64,000 nt of DNA from Pseudonocardia acidicola (GTDB taxonomy: Bacteria > Actinomycetota > Actinomycetes > Mycobacteriales > Pseudonocardiaceae), in assembly GCF_012911935.1 (NCBI RefSeq), contig NZ_JAAXLA010000011.1, forward strand, positions 1 through 64,000, in the 5' to 3' direction. Below are positions 8,368-17,382 of this stretch, piece by piece (position 1 is the stretch's first letter; each line of letters opens with the position of its first letter). The position numbers were made by a program, and so were the translations under genes. A model generated the notes under the pieces. It was given only the letters and a program-made list of their open reading frames with translations. It did not search any database and had not been told where the DNA came from.

Positions 8368-8747
8368 GGCGGTGTCGTCCCAGGTGGCAGCGGGCTGACG
8401 CCAGGCGATGTAGCCGTCGGGGCGCACCAGCAGCGCCCCGGCTTCGCGGATCTCGCGGATACGGGCCCAGTCCCGGTAGGGGTCCTCGACAGCCCTGTCG
8501 CCGATGACGACGGCGCGCAGGAAGGCAGGCCGAGCTTCGCGACGGCGCGCTCACAGGACCGTCCGGCGAGGCCGGTCACGAGGGAGAACTTGCCCTTGCC
8601 GGTGACGTCGAGGGTGGAGATCCGCTGCCCGTCGGCGTCGACGAGCCAGGTGTGCCGGAGCTCGGCGCCGGGACGGGTGGTGGCCTGCAGATAGAGCTGC
8701 GGGTCCCGGGCGAAGGTCTCCTCACCGACGCTGGGGTCGGGCGGCAT
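8365..8747 (-). pseudogene. C-terminal remnant of an FAD-dependent aromatic monooxygenase
   Basis: The minus strand reads DPQLYLQATTRPGAELRHTW and on to VTGLAGRSCERAVAKLGLP. After a frame change near 8525 it continues RAVVIGDRAVEDPYRDWARI, then LLVRPDGYIAWRQ. These are the thioredoxin-like C-terminal domain motifs of pentachlorophenol or dichlorophenol-hydroxylase-type flavoproteins. The FAD- and NADPH-binding parts are absent, so this is a truncated and frameshifted relic. Confidence 0.65.
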
Positions 8748-8750
8748 CAC

Positions 8751-8825
8751 GCGATCGCCACCCGCTTCGACCTGCTCGGCACCGGCCCGGCCGGCAGGCG
8801 CTGCACCGTGCTGCGGATCGGCTGA
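8751..8825 (+). other. Possible 3' end of a lost plus-strand gene
   Basis: A short plus-strand frame reads TRFDLLGTGPAGRRCTVLRI and stops at 8823-8825, just before a perfect hairpin. A coding tail followed by a terminator suggests the 3' end of a gene whose body was deleted. The family is not identified. Confidence 0.3.
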
Positions 8826-8840
8826 ACGCCGGCCACGACC

Positions 8841-8874
8841 GAAACGCCGGGAACCCAAAGGTCCCCGGCGTTTC
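8841..8874. terminator. Perfect 11-bp inverted repeat, likely terminator
   Basis: GAAACGCCGGG at 8841-8851 pairs perfectly with 8864-8874, leaving a 12-base loop. It lies 15 bp after the short plus-strand coding tail. There is no T-run, which is usual for actinobacterial terminators. Confidence 0.65.
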
Positions 8875-9062
8875 CCCATGCTCAGCCGCGCGCCGCCGCC
8901 GGGTGGGAAGGCGCCGCGTTTCGGATCCGCCCCGGGCCAAGCGCCGAGCCCTGGCCCGCTGCGCGAGATACAGACGCAGAGCACATAGGTGCGGCTCCCC
9001 CGCCGGGCGTTCGCCCAGGTCAGAACCGCATCGACGTCAGCGCCGATGATCTCATGGTCATC

Positions 9063-9410
9063 CGAGGGCACCCGTACCGAAGGCAGCTCCCCGATCCGCA
9101 ACAACCGCGCCAGCCACTCCGCATCACGCCGGTCGGTCTTCACCCGATCCCCGGGCGGGCGTTCCAGCTTCGACGGCGCCACCACCTCACACCGCACCCC
9201 CGCCGCGGCCAACGCCCGGGCCAGACCGAACCCCGTCGGACCGGCCTCATAGGTCACCGCCACCGGCCCCGGCAACGATCGCACCCAGTCGAGGATCGCC
9301 TCGGTCCGCGGCGACAACCGCAACGTGACGATCTCCCCGACCTCGTTGTCGATCATGCAGCCCACGACTGATCGGGCGTGAACATCCAGGCCCACGCACG
9401 TACGCTCCAT
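9063..9410 (-). mobile_element. Truncated IS110-family transposase (N-terminal part)
   Basis: From the ATG at 9410 the protein starts MERTCVGLDVHARSVVGCMI and continues through EAGPTGFGLARALAAAG, then DRVKTDRRDAEWLARLL. These are the RuvC-like (DEDD) N-terminal motifs of IS110 transposases. Homology stops after VRVPS near 9063; the frame then runs on into unrelated sequence. The C-terminal serine domain is missing, so the element cannot move by itself. It sits within a patch of other fragments and may mark a recombination point. Confidence 0.8.
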
Positions 9411-9564
9411 CAGCACCGGCGCCTCCCGTAAATGCGGCACCGCCACCCGCCGTGACGGTGACCCGCGCCAACTTACGAGCGAGGCGCCGGCCCTCATACG
9501 GTCTAGTCGTGGCCCCCGCGCGCTAGACCCGTGAACCTCGCCGGCCGCAGTCGGCGGGCGCCGG

Positions 9565-10059
9565 TCAGCCGGCGACAGGGGCGGGTGGCGCCGGCTCCGG
9601 TACGGGCGCCGCCGCCACCGGCGCGGTGGCCATGGCCGCCGTCGGGGTGGCGTTGGCACTGGTCGCGGCGTGTCCCCGGTGCTCCCGCAGCAGCGCGCGG
9701 ACCCGCTTGACCGGCAGGTCGAACAGTGCGGCCAGGTCCTCGGCGCGCCGGCCGAGGGCGTGTAGCTCGGCGAGCACCGTGGTCTGCCGCTGTTCGAGGG
9801 CGGCCAGCGCGGCCGCGGCGTCGTCCCGTACGGCCTGGCGCTGGCGGTCCAGGTCGGCCAGTGCGGCATCCCGGCGGGTGATCACCGCGTCGGCCTCACC
9901 GGCCGCCGTGGCGTAGTCGGCGAGCGCGGCATCCTCGCGCTTGCGTCGCTCGGCCTGCTCGGTGTCGAGCCGGTCCCGCGCCGCGGTGAGCCGCTGCAGG
10001 CGGTCTGCGCCGGCGTCGGAGCGGCGGGCACGGCGCGGCCGGGTGCTGTTGGAAGTCAT
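9565..10059 (-). CDS. Coiled-coil protein with a C-terminal HTH-like segment
   Basis: The 164-residue protein has a long predicted coiled coil (about residues 20-100) rich in Ala, Arg, Glu and Asp. A short segment then reads LGRRAEDLAALFDLPVKRVR, which looks like a sigma-type helix-turn-helix. The tail is proline/alanine-rich and disordered. The family is not recognised. Its place before a NERD protein and the relaxase suggests a role in plasmid maintenance or transfer, by inference only. Confidence 0.6.
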   Translation of the reverse strand: MTSNSTRPRRARRSDAGADRLQRLTAARDRLDTEQAERRKREDAALADYATAAGEADAVITRRDAALADLDRQRQAVRDDAAAALAALEQRQTTVLAELHALGRRAEDLAALFDLPVKRVRALLREHRGHAATSANATPTAAMATAPVAAAPVPEPAPPAPVAG

Positions 10060-10268
10060 CGTGGGTCCCCCATCCCTTGGTGATCATCCCTGTCTGGGTG
10101 AGCGTAGGTGGCGACCAGCGCGAACGCCTCAAGTTTGTGATCGCTGCGAGGGGGAGACGGGCCGTCGACCGCTGTGCGGGCGGGCCAGGCCGGAGCGAGA
10201 GCCACCGGAGCGGGCGGAAGCGGGCCGGAACGGCCGCTGAGGCCTCCAGCCGGGAAGCAGGCCGGCAC
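10056..10268 (-). CDS. Possible small hypothetical protein
   Basis: This 70-residue ORF ends in a 4-bp ATGA overlap with the coiled-coil gene. Its second half (DHKLEAFALVATYAHPDRDD) looks protein-like, while the first half is proline/alanine-rich and could be non-coding. It fills the space between the NERD gene and the coiled-coil gene on the same strand. It could equally be leader sequence. Confidence 0.3.
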   Translation of the reverse strand: MPACFPAGGLSGRSGPLPPAPVALAPAWPARTAVDGPSPPRSDHKLEAFALVATYAHPDRDDHQGMGDPR

Positions 10269-10287
10269 GCCGCTCCCGATCTCCGCC

Positions 10288-11151
10288 TCATCCGCGCCAC
10301 GTGTCGGCCTGGCGGGCTACCGCGTAGAGCTCGTGAACCCGCTGGTCGGACAGGGTGCGACGGGCGTGGCGCAGTGCCCGGGGCAGCTGCGGAGCGGGCA
10401 CGATGAGGACGCCGTCGCGGGTCTGGCGGCGGCCGGTGACCCGCGCCCCGACTACGGCGGTCACCGGCCGTACCGGCACTGGTGCACCGCCGGCGGCGGC
10501 GGCCAGAAGCCGGGCCGCGCGGGCGGCTTCGGTGAGGGCGTTGCGGGTGTAGAACGTCGCGGCCCCGTTCACGGTGACGACGTGGTCCCCGACCCACACG
10601 GTGGCCCCGGGGTGATGCTTGGTGTTGACCGTGGCCACCCCGGCGGGGCCGAGCACGACGTGGTCGATGTCGGCGCCCTGGTCGCCGACCGGGACCGCGT
10701 GCAGCACGTGCCAGCGCGTCGAGCGGTCGGTCAGCCGGGCCCACCACGGGTCGGTCAACCGGCGCAGGTGGCGGGCGGTGATCCGCTCCCCGGCCGCGCC
10801 CACCCGCCAGGCACGTTCGCGGGTGCGCAGCCCGAGCAGCCGGGCCAGGGCACTGCGGATGGGCGTCGCGGCGCGCAGCTCGGCGGCGACGTCGGCGGCC
10901 GCCTGCCCGGGCCGGTCGGCCGGCAGGTCGTGCCCCTCCCCCGCGGGTGGCGGCCGCCGCGCGGTGGCGGGGCCGGCGGCCGGTGGGCCGCCGTGCGGGA
11001 CCGCGAGATCGGCGTCTGGGTCGTCGTCGAACAGCCAGTGCGGCGGCGGGGCCGGTACCCCGGCGGCGGCCCGGACCGCACCGTCGGCCGGCTGCCGCGG
11101 TGGAGCGATATGCATCCCGATGAGGTCCGGGGAGAAACCGGTCCCGCCCAA
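10288..11151 (-). CDS. NERD (nuclease-related) domain protein
   Basis: The C-terminal half of this 287-residue protein carries the NERD core: VGAAGERITARHLRRL, then HAVPVGDQGADIDHVVLG (metal-binding aspartates), then ATVNTKHHPGATVWV with the catalytic-type lysine. The N-terminal ~115 residues are proline-rich and disordered, so the true start may lie further in. NERD proteins belong to the restriction-endonuclease-like superfamily and are frequent on actinobacterial plasmids. Direct nuclease activity is not established for most of them. Confidence 0.75.
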   Translation of the reverse strand: MGGTGFSPDLIGMHIAPPRQPADGAVRAAAGVPAPPPHWLFDDDPDADLAVPHGGPPAAGPATARRPPPAGEGHDLPADRPGQAAADVAAELRAATPIRSALARLLGLRTRERAWRVGAAGERITARHLRRLTDPWWARLTDRSTRWHVLHAVPVGDQGADIDHVVLGPAGVATVNTKHHPGATVWVGDHVVTVNGAATFYTRNALTEAARAARLLAAAAGGAPVPVRPVTAVVGARVTGRRQTRDGVLIVPAPQLPRALRHARRTLSDQRVHELYAVARQADTWRG

Positions 11152-11452
11152 GGACGGCGGCGGGCCCGGTTGAGCCGGCGCCTGCGGGCCGGGCCGGTCA
11201 CGTAGAGCCGGTCATGTCCAGCGCGGCGCCAGCGCCACACCCTGTCTCGCCCCTCACCCATACGCCTCGTTGCCTCTCCGAACGCCTCACACGCCTCTAC
11301 AGGCTCTCCAATCGGCCTTCCTGCGCTACTCCGCCTGCCGCACTTCCTCACCCGCCAACCTGCTCGCCAGCCTGCACTGGCACAAGCCAGCACAAGCCCA
11401 ATCAGCCACAATGGACCTATGCATTAGTTAATGATCTTGGTATGGTGGCCCC
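11152..11452. promoter_or_regulatory. Intergenic region before the relaxase; candidate oriT and promoter
   Basis: This 300-bp divergent spacer holds short direct repeats: the core ACGCCTC occurs at 11262, 11282 and 11291, and GCACAAGCC occurs twice, at 11380-11388 and 11390-11398. A clearly AT-richer patch (around 11420-11445, containing TATGCATTAGTTAATG) precedes the GTG of the relaxase. MobF relaxases usually nick an oriT next to their own gene, so an origin of transfer here is plausible. No nic site can be assigned. Confidence 0.35.
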
Positions 11453-14400
11453 GTGCTGACGATCACCGCGGTGTCCGCCGGGGCGGTGGACTACCTACTA
11501 CGCGGCAGTGGTTGCGCTCAGCACGCCCACGCCTCCTCCCCCGCCGAGGCGGGCGTGGAGCGGGCGGTAGACCTGGATGGTGGCGGCGCGCAATACCTGC
11601 TGGCGTCGGCGGAGCACGAGCCGGCCGGGGTGTGGTTCGGGGCCGGGCTGGAGATGGTCGGGATCGCCCCGGGAACCCAGGCCGGCGAGGCCGATGTGCG
11701 GGCGGTGTTCGGCAAGTTGCAGCACCCGAGTGCGGTGGACGAGGACGGCAGCCCGGCGTTTCTGGGGCGCCGGCCGCGGCAGTTCCGCTCGACCGCGGAC
11801 CGGGTCGCGGCGCGGTTGGCGGCGGAGCCGGACGCGTCCGAGGAGCGGATCCGGGAGATCAGCAATGAGGTGCGGGCGTCGGGTCGGAAGCCGGTGGCCT
11901 ACTACGACCTGACGTTCTCCCCGGTGAAGAGCGTGAGCGTGTTGCACGCGGCGCTGCTGGCCGAGGGGCGGACCGCGGACGCCGCGAAGGTGGTCGGAGC
12001 CCACCGGGAGGCGATCGCGGAGGCGATGGCGTGGGCGGAGGAGCAGGCCGCGTACACGCGCTCGGGCTATCACGGCAAGACGGTGGACGGGCGCTCGGTG
12101 GGTGTCTACGAGCGGGCCACCGGGCTGGTGTGGACCCGCTGGGATCACTCCACGAACCGCAATCAGGAACCGCAGCTGCACTCGCACGTGGCGGTGCTGA
12201 ACCGGGTGGTGACGGCCTCGGATGGGGAGATCCGGGCGTTGGACGGGGCCGGGTTCAAACCGATCAAGCAGGGCATCGACGCGCTCTACCGCAGCGCGTA
12301 TGAGCGGCTTTTGGGTGAGTGGCTGGGGGTGGTGTTCGCGCAGCGTCCGGACGGCAAGGCGCGGGAGATTCTGGGCATCGACCAGGAGCTTCTGGCTGCC
12401 GCGTCGGGGCGGGCGCGCCAGGTCGAGGCGAACCTGGAGGTCATGGTTCGTGAGTTCGAGGCGACCCACGGTCGGGCGCCGTCGCCGGCGCAGCGCAAGG
12501 CGATGCACCACCGGGCCTGGGCGCAGGACCGGGCCGCGAAGACCCACGACGTCAGCCCCCGCCGCCAGCTGGACAACTGGGCCGCCACCCGCCGCGGTGA
12601 GCTGCGGACCAGCCTGGTCAACGCCGCCGGGCACGCCCAGCACGTGGCCGAGTACGGGCACCCCGACCAGCGCGATTATGCCCACCGCACCCGCGAGGAG
12701 GTGCTGGCCGCGGCGGTGGAAGCGGTGCAGGCCCAGTACCCGACGTGGCGGCTCGGGAACTTGATCGACGAGATCGAAAAGCAGGTGCGGCGCACCCCCA
12801 GCATGGTCGGGTCGTACCCGGAGCTGGCGAACGAGGTGCTGCGCCAGGGCGCCCGCTACGGGGTGGTCGCGGTGACCGCGCCGGACCCGGGGCCGGTCCC
12901 GGTGGCGCTGCAACGGGAGGACGGCAAGAGCAAGTACCGGGCGCTCAACGACGAGCGCTACACCACGGTTGACCAGCTGGCGACCGAGGTCGGGATTGTT
13001 GCCCGGGCCCGGCTGACCGGGGCGCCGGCGCTGGCGGGTGCGGAGCTGGAGCTGGCCCGGGTGGAGCTCATCGCCGCTGGTCTGGGCCCGGATCAGCAGG
13101 CTGCGGTGCTCGGCATCTTGTCGTCTGGCCGGTGCGGGGACGTGCTGATCGGCCCGGCCGGGGCGGGTAAGTCGACCACCGTGGGGGCGCTGGCGCGCAC
13201 CTGGGAAGACCGGGTCGGGGGCCGGGTGATCGGGCTGGCCACCTCCCAGGCGGCGGCGATGGTGCTGGCCGATGACGGTGTGGCGGCGGTCAATACCACG
13301 GTGTTCCTCAACCGCTTCACCCCGGACGCGAACGGGAACGTGGCCGAGCGGGTGCGTCCGGGCGATCTGTTCATCCTCGACGAGGCCGGCATGTCCTCCA
13401 CCGCCGAGCTGGAGGCGATCTCGCGGATCGTGGCCACGGGCGGGGGCAAGCTGCTCTACACCGGTGACCACGAACAGCTGGTCGCGGTGGGTGCGGGCGG
13501 CATGCTCGAGCTGCTGGCCCGGGACAACGGGGCGTTCGAGCTCACCGAGGTCCACCGCTTCACCCAGGAGTGGGAGCGCGAGGCGTCGGTGCGGCTGCGC
13601 GCCGGGGACGAGTCCGTGCTCGACCTGTATGAGACCCACGGACGGCTGCGCGGCGGGACACGGGACGAGATGGCCACGGCCGCGGTCCGCGGCTACCTCG
13701 CCGACACGATCGCGGGGAAGGAATCGCTGCTGATCGTCGGCCGCAACGACGAAGCGACCGAGTTGTCGGCGCAGATCCGGGCCGAGCTGGTCGCGCTGGG
13801 CCGGGTGGCGCCGGAGGTCATCGGCACCGCGCGGGACGGCAACCTGATCGGGGTCGGGGATGTCATCCAGGCCCGCCGCAACGACTGGACGATCCGGGTC
13901 GACGGGCCCGGGATGGTCACCAACCGGGTCACCTACCGGGTGCTGGGACGCGACCCGTTCACCGGGGCGCTGCGGGTAGCGGACAAGAACGGGCTGGTCG
14001 CGCACCTGCCCCACAGCTACGTCGAGCAGCACGTCACCCTGGCCTACGCGGTCACCGACTACGCCGCTCAGGGCCTGACCGTCGACACCGGACACGACCT
14101 GGTCGACATCTACACCCGCCGGTCCAGCGCCTACCCGGGCGGTACACGCGGGCGGGAGTGCAACACGTTCTACGTGGTCTCGGTCCAGGAGCCCGACGCC
14201 CACCAGCCGGAGCGGCTGGAGTCCACGGCGCGGGCGGTCATGGCGCAGATCCTGGCCAACGCCGATGCCGATGGGACCGCGGCGGAACTGGAGCGCCGGA
14301 CCGGGGTCGAGGCCGGCCGGTCGCTGGCCTTCGTCGGGACGCAGTGGGACCTGCTGACTGCCGAGTACGGCCGCGACCGCTACACCGACACCCTCGCCGG

Positions 14401-16003
14401 GCTGCTGCCCGAGGGCTGGATGGACCAGGTGATCGGCGAGACCGGGTACGGGCGGTTGATGCGCACCGTGCGGGAGGCCGAGCTGGCCGGGCACGACCCC
14501 GCCGCGGTGCTGGAAGAGGCGGTGACCGCGCGCGGGCTGGTCGGGGCGGACTCGGTGTCGGACGTGCTGCGGTGGCGGATCCGGAGCCTGACCGGGGACC
14601 GCACCCCCGAGCGGCAGGTCCCCGCCGGGGACTGGGCCGCGCTGACCGTCCCGATGGGCGGGCCGGTCGGGGACTACGCCCGGGTGCTCGCGCAGGTTGC
14701 GACCGCGCGTCAGCGCGAGCTGGGGTGGCGCGCCGCCGAGGAGCTGCCCGCGTGGGCGTTGGAGCACCTCGGCGCGCCCCCCGCCGACCAGCAGCAGCGG
14801 GTTGAGTGGGAGCGCCGCGCCGGCATCGCTGCGGCCTACCGGGACCTGGCCGGGGTCGCCGACACCTCGATCTCGCTGGGGGCGGCGCCGTCGCGGGAGC
14901 AGGTGTTCCACCGCGTGTTGTGGCAGCAGGCCTACGCCGCGCTCGGGGCGCCGACCGACGCGCTGGACTACGCGATGGCCAGCGACAGCGAGCTGCGGGG
15001 GATGCGGGAGGACTACCGGCGCGAGCAGACCTGGGCGCCCTACTACGTGGCCGAGGAACTGCGCGATGCCCGGCTGGCCGCGCAGAGCTACCGGCAGGAC
15101 GCGGTGCTGTGGCGGGCCGAGGCCGAGCAGCTGGCAGCGGGCTCCCCCGAGCGTGCCCAGGCCGACGCCGACCTCGCCCAGGCCGAGCAGCTCGCGGATC
15201 TGTACGCCGCCCGCGCTGAGCACCTAGCCGCCATCAACACCGCCCGCGACCAGTGGTTCCGCGACGCCGCCCCCGCGCGCACCCGGTACGAGATGGCCGG
15301 GGACGAACTGGTCCGCCGCGGCCTGCCTCGGGACCCGCAGCCCACCGTCGGGGAGCAGACCGAGCTGTTCGGCGTCGTCGAGCCCGACGAGACCCCCGCC
15401 CGCCAGCGCGGGCGAGATGTAGAGCCCAACGACACACAGCTGCGGCTCGACCTCGACCTCGACCGCGGCGACGAAACGGTCGCGGACGAGCCCGTCGTGG
15501 TGGTGCGGGCGCCGGCGCAGGGCGAGCCCGCCCCCGGGCAGGAAGCCGGTCGCGACCAGCACGAACACACCGGACCGCGGCCCACGAGGAGCGCCCAGGA
15601 CCTGGATGACGAGTCGTTGCGGCGGGAGGTTGTCGATGAGAACCAGGTTGAGTTTTTCGCCGCCGCCCCCGCCGTGGCCGATGTCGCCGCAGCGGGGCCG
15701 CTGCGCGGCGAGCCGGGCGCAGTGACCGCCCCCGAGCACGGCGCCGGGGCCGGCCCGGTGACCGTCGGGGAGGCCCGTCGGCAGGCCAAGATCAGCGCAG
15801 CACTGCGCGCCGCGCGCGGTCAGGACCCGGAACCGACCGGACGAGTGCAGGACTGGGAGATAGACCGCGATCAGGCCGCAGACCAGCGCGCCGACGCCCA
15901 CCGCAGCCGCGACCACGGCGAAGCCCCCGACCGCAGCCGCGAGCTTACCCTGGACCGCGACCTCGACAAGGACGCCGACATGGGAATGAGGATCGGCTTC
16001 TAG
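11453..16003 (+). CDS. TrwC/TraA-type MobF conjugative relaxase-helicase
   Basis: This 1516-residue protein has the MobF plan. The N-terminal relaxase has candidate nicking tyrosines (Tyr14, Tyr48), and its metal-binding histidines lie in EPQLHSHVAVLN near residue 243. A RecD-like helicase follows with Walker A GPAGAGKSTT near residue 566 and Walker B LFILDEAGM near 640; a late helicase motif reads YAVTDYAAQGLTVD. The last ~200 residues are acidic and disordered. It would nick oriT, stay bound to the 5' end and unwind the strand. GTG start. A coupling protein is encoded at 33-35 kb. Confidence 0.9.
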   Translation: MLTITAVSAGAVDYLLRGSGCAQHAHASSPAEAGVERAVDLDGGGAQYLLASAEHEPAGVWFGAGLEMVGIAPGTQAGEADVRAVFGKLQHPSAVDEDGSPAFLGRRPRQFRSTADRVAARLAAEPDASEERIREISNEVRASGRKPVAYYDLTFSPVKSVSVLHAALLAEGRTADAAKVVGAHREAIAEAMAWAEEQAAYTRSGYHGKTVDGRSVGVYERATGLVWTRWDHSTNRNQEPQLHSHVAVLNRVVTASDGEIRALDGAGFKPIKQGIDALYRSAYERLLGEWLGVVFAQRPDGKAREILGIDQELLAAASGRARQVEANLEVMVREFEATHGRAPSPAQRKAMHHRAWAQDRAAKTHDVSPRRQLDNWAATRRGELRTSLVNAAGHAQHVAEYGHPDQRDYAHRTREEVLAAAVEAVQAQYPTWRLGNLIDEIEKQVRRTPSMVGSYPELANEVLRQGARYGVVAVTAPDPGPVPVALQREDGKSKYRALNDERYTTVDQLATEVGIVARARLTGAPALAGAELELARVELIAAGLGPDQQAAVLGILSSGRCGDVLIGPAGAGKSTTVGALARTWEDRVGGRVIGLATSQAAAMVLADDGVAAVNTTVFLNRFTPDANGNVAERVRPGDLFILDEAGMSSTAELEAISRIVATGGGKLLYTGDHEQLVAVGAGGMLELLARDNGAFELTEVHRFTQEWEREASVRLRAGDESVLDLYETHGRLRGGTRDEMATAAVRGYLADTIAGKESLLIVGRNDEATELSAQIRAELVALGRVAPEVIGTARDGNLIGVGDVIQARRNDWTIRVDGPGMVTNRVTYRVLGRDPFTGALRVADKNGLVAHLPHSYVEQHVTLAYAVTDYAAQGLTVDTGHDLVDIYTRRSSAYPGGTRGRECNTFYVVSVQEPDAHQPERLESTARAVMAQILANADADGTAAELERRTGVEAGRSLAFVGTQWDLLTAEYGRDRYTDTLAGLLPEGWMDQVIGETGYGRLMRTVREAELAGHDPAAVLEEAVTARGLVGADSVSDVLRWRIRSLTGDRTPERQVPAGDWAALTVPMGGPVGDYARVLAQVATARQRELGWRAAEELPAWALEHLGAPPADQQQRVEWERRAGIAAAYRDLAGVADTSISLGAAPSREQVFHRVLWQQAYAALGAPTDALDYAMASDSELRGMREDYRREQTWAPYYVAEELRDARLAAQSYRQDAVLWRAEAEQLAAGSPERAQADADLAQAEQLADLYAARAEHLAAINTARDQWFRDAAPARTRYEMAGDELVRRGLPRDPQPTVGEQTELFGVVEPDETPARQRGRDVEPNDTQLRLDLDLDRGDETVADEPVVVVRAPAQGEPAPGQEAGRDQHEHTGPRPTRSAQDLDDESLRREVVDENQVEFFAAAPAVADVAAAGPLRGEPGAVTAPEHGAGAGPVTVGEARRQAKISAALRAARGQDPEPTGRVQDWEIDRDQAADQRADAHRSRDHGEAPDRSRELTLDRDLDKDADMGMRIGF

Positions 16004-16045
16004 AGGCTGCCCGCCCGGCACATCAGCCGAGACTGGGTCAGGCGG

Positions 16046-16714
16046 TCAGCGCTCCACCCCAGGGGGCAGCACCATGTCCTGCACGATCCACCGACTCACA
16101 GAAGAGCTCGGACAGAACACCCGGGGGTAGTCGTCGACGTACTGCTCCAGTGGCGGCTCGACGAGCTCCATCTGACCGTAGGCCGGGATCGACCACACCG
16201 CGCCGATCGATTCCATCAGCGACCGGTGCAGCGCGCCGCGGTGCTCGGCGTTGAGGATCGACACGACCTGCGTGCGCAGGCTGTAAAAGTCGGTCGGCCA
16301 GTGCTGGCCGTCCTCGTCGGCGATGCCCTGGGCGCCGATGTAGATGTGATCGTGTAGCCGCGGGACATCGTCCCAGCCCTCGACCCACAGGTGCGTAATC
16401 CGGGTGATGTAGAGCCGGCCGGGAAGGAACAGCCCGACCGTGCCGCCGCCGGGCCGCCGGTAGTGCGGCCCGACCTTGAGGTGACTGCCCTCGCGACGCA
16501 GGCTCGCCAACGCGGCCGCCACCGCCGCCTCACGGGCCTGCTCAGCAGCGGTGACGATCTCCCGATGACCGCCCTCGGTCGCGGCCTGGTGCAGCACCCC
16601 CAGGGTCACCGGGGTCTCCAGGTACAGCTCCACCGCATCCCGCGGCGGCCGCTCCCCCGCAGCCGGATCGAACAACGGCAGGGCGGGGGTCCGCGCAGGG
16701 TTGAGGGTCGTCAC
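16046..16714 (-). CDS. Conserved hypothetical protein of the mobile element
   Basis: The 222-residue protein converges on the relaxase gene, 42 bp apart. It has a helical alanine-rich part (residues 35-70) and a mixed region with VGLFLPGRLYITRITHLWVE, RLHDHIYIGAQG and HWPTDFYSLRTQVVSILNAE. No catalytic motif is recognised. Similar proteins tend to travel with relaxase genes in actinobacteria as far as I recall, but the function is unknown. Confidence 0.6.
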   Translation of the reverse strand: MTTLNPARTPALPLFDPAAGERPPRDAVELYLETPVTLGVLHQAATEGGHREIVTAAEQAREAAVAAALASLRREGSHLKVGPHYRRPGGGTVGLFLPGRLYITRITHLWVEGWDDVPRLHDHIYIGAQGIADEDGQHWPTDFYSLRTQVVSILNAEHRGALHRSLMESIGAVWSIPAYGQMELVEPPLEQYVDDYPRVFCPSSSVSRWIVQDMVLPPGVER

Positions 16715-16958
16715 TGGTCTTGCCCCTCCCCCAGCCGCCTGGAACAGCCCGTTCGGGGCATGAGGGTACGGCGTCGTCCGGACACCAGTTCCTCACCGAG
16801 GTCGGATGCTCTGCCGATCGGCCACGCACCCGCCGTCCCCGCCGGTACCTGCGGCGCAACGTTGCCACAGGGCAGGGAGCGGACTTGCTCCCAGCGTTCC
16901 TGCGGCAGCCCCGATACCGGGGCTCTCGCGCCTTTGCGATGGCGACTCGTGGGGGGGC

Positions 16959-17285
16959 TCAGTGCGCACTAGAACCGGTCAGGTTGAGCCCGACGACCCC
17001 GGCGACGATCAACAGGACGGAGGCGACCCGCACGAACTCGGCCGGGTCGCCGAACCAGATCATCCCCGCCAGCGCGGTCCCCACCGCCCCGACACCGGTC
17101 CAGGCGGCGTAGGCGGTCCCCACCGGCAGATCGCGCAGACCGGCCGTCAGGAACGCGAAGCTGATCACCGCACAGGCCACGAACGACACGGTGGGCCACA
17201 GTCGCCGGAACCCCTCGGAGTACTTCAGCGACACGGCGAAGGCAGTCTCGAAGAAGCCGCCGAGGACGACGAACACCCAGGCCAC
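16959..17285 (-). CDS. Small multidrug resistance (SMR) family exporter
   Basis: I choose the GTG at 17285, which follows GGAGG with good spacing; this gives 108 residues, the standard SMR length. There are four membrane helices, with the essential glutamate in helix 1 (GGFFETAFAVSLKYSEGF) and the GTAYAAWTGVGAVGTALAG motif of helix 3. The pattern is closer to SugE/Gdx, which export guanidinium-type cations, than to broad QacE pumps. It lies downstream of the alcohol dehydrogenase on the same strand but beyond a hairpin. Confidence 0.85.
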   Translation of the reverse strand: MAWVFVVLGGFFETAFAVSLKYSEGFRRLWPTVSFVACAVISFAFLTAGLRDLPVGTAYAAWTGVGAVGTALAGMIWFGDPAEFVRVASVLLIVAGVVGLNLTGSSAH

Positions 17286-17316
17286 GGGAGACCTCCAGGG
17301 AGCGGGGACAGGGACG

Positions 17317-17360
17317 ACCGCCTGCCCGGGTCGTGCAGAGGGCACAGCCGGGCAGGCGGT
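17317..17360. terminator. Perfect 13-bp inverted repeat between dehydrogenase and SMR genes
   Basis: ACCGCCTGCCCGG (17317-17329) pairs with 17348-17360 around an 18-base loop. It lies 22 bases after the alcohol dehydrogenase stop and upstream of the SMR start, so it should end or attenuate transcription from the dehydrogenase gene. Confidence 0.7.
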
Positions 17361-17382
17361 CAACGGCGTGGCTCTCCGCCGG

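Noticed and set aside
11498-15223. A 1241-codon open frame antisense to the relaxase
   Set aside because: It is a GC-driven shadow, rich in Arg, Gly, Pro and Ala and without motifs, while the plus strand has clear relaxase and helicase motifs.
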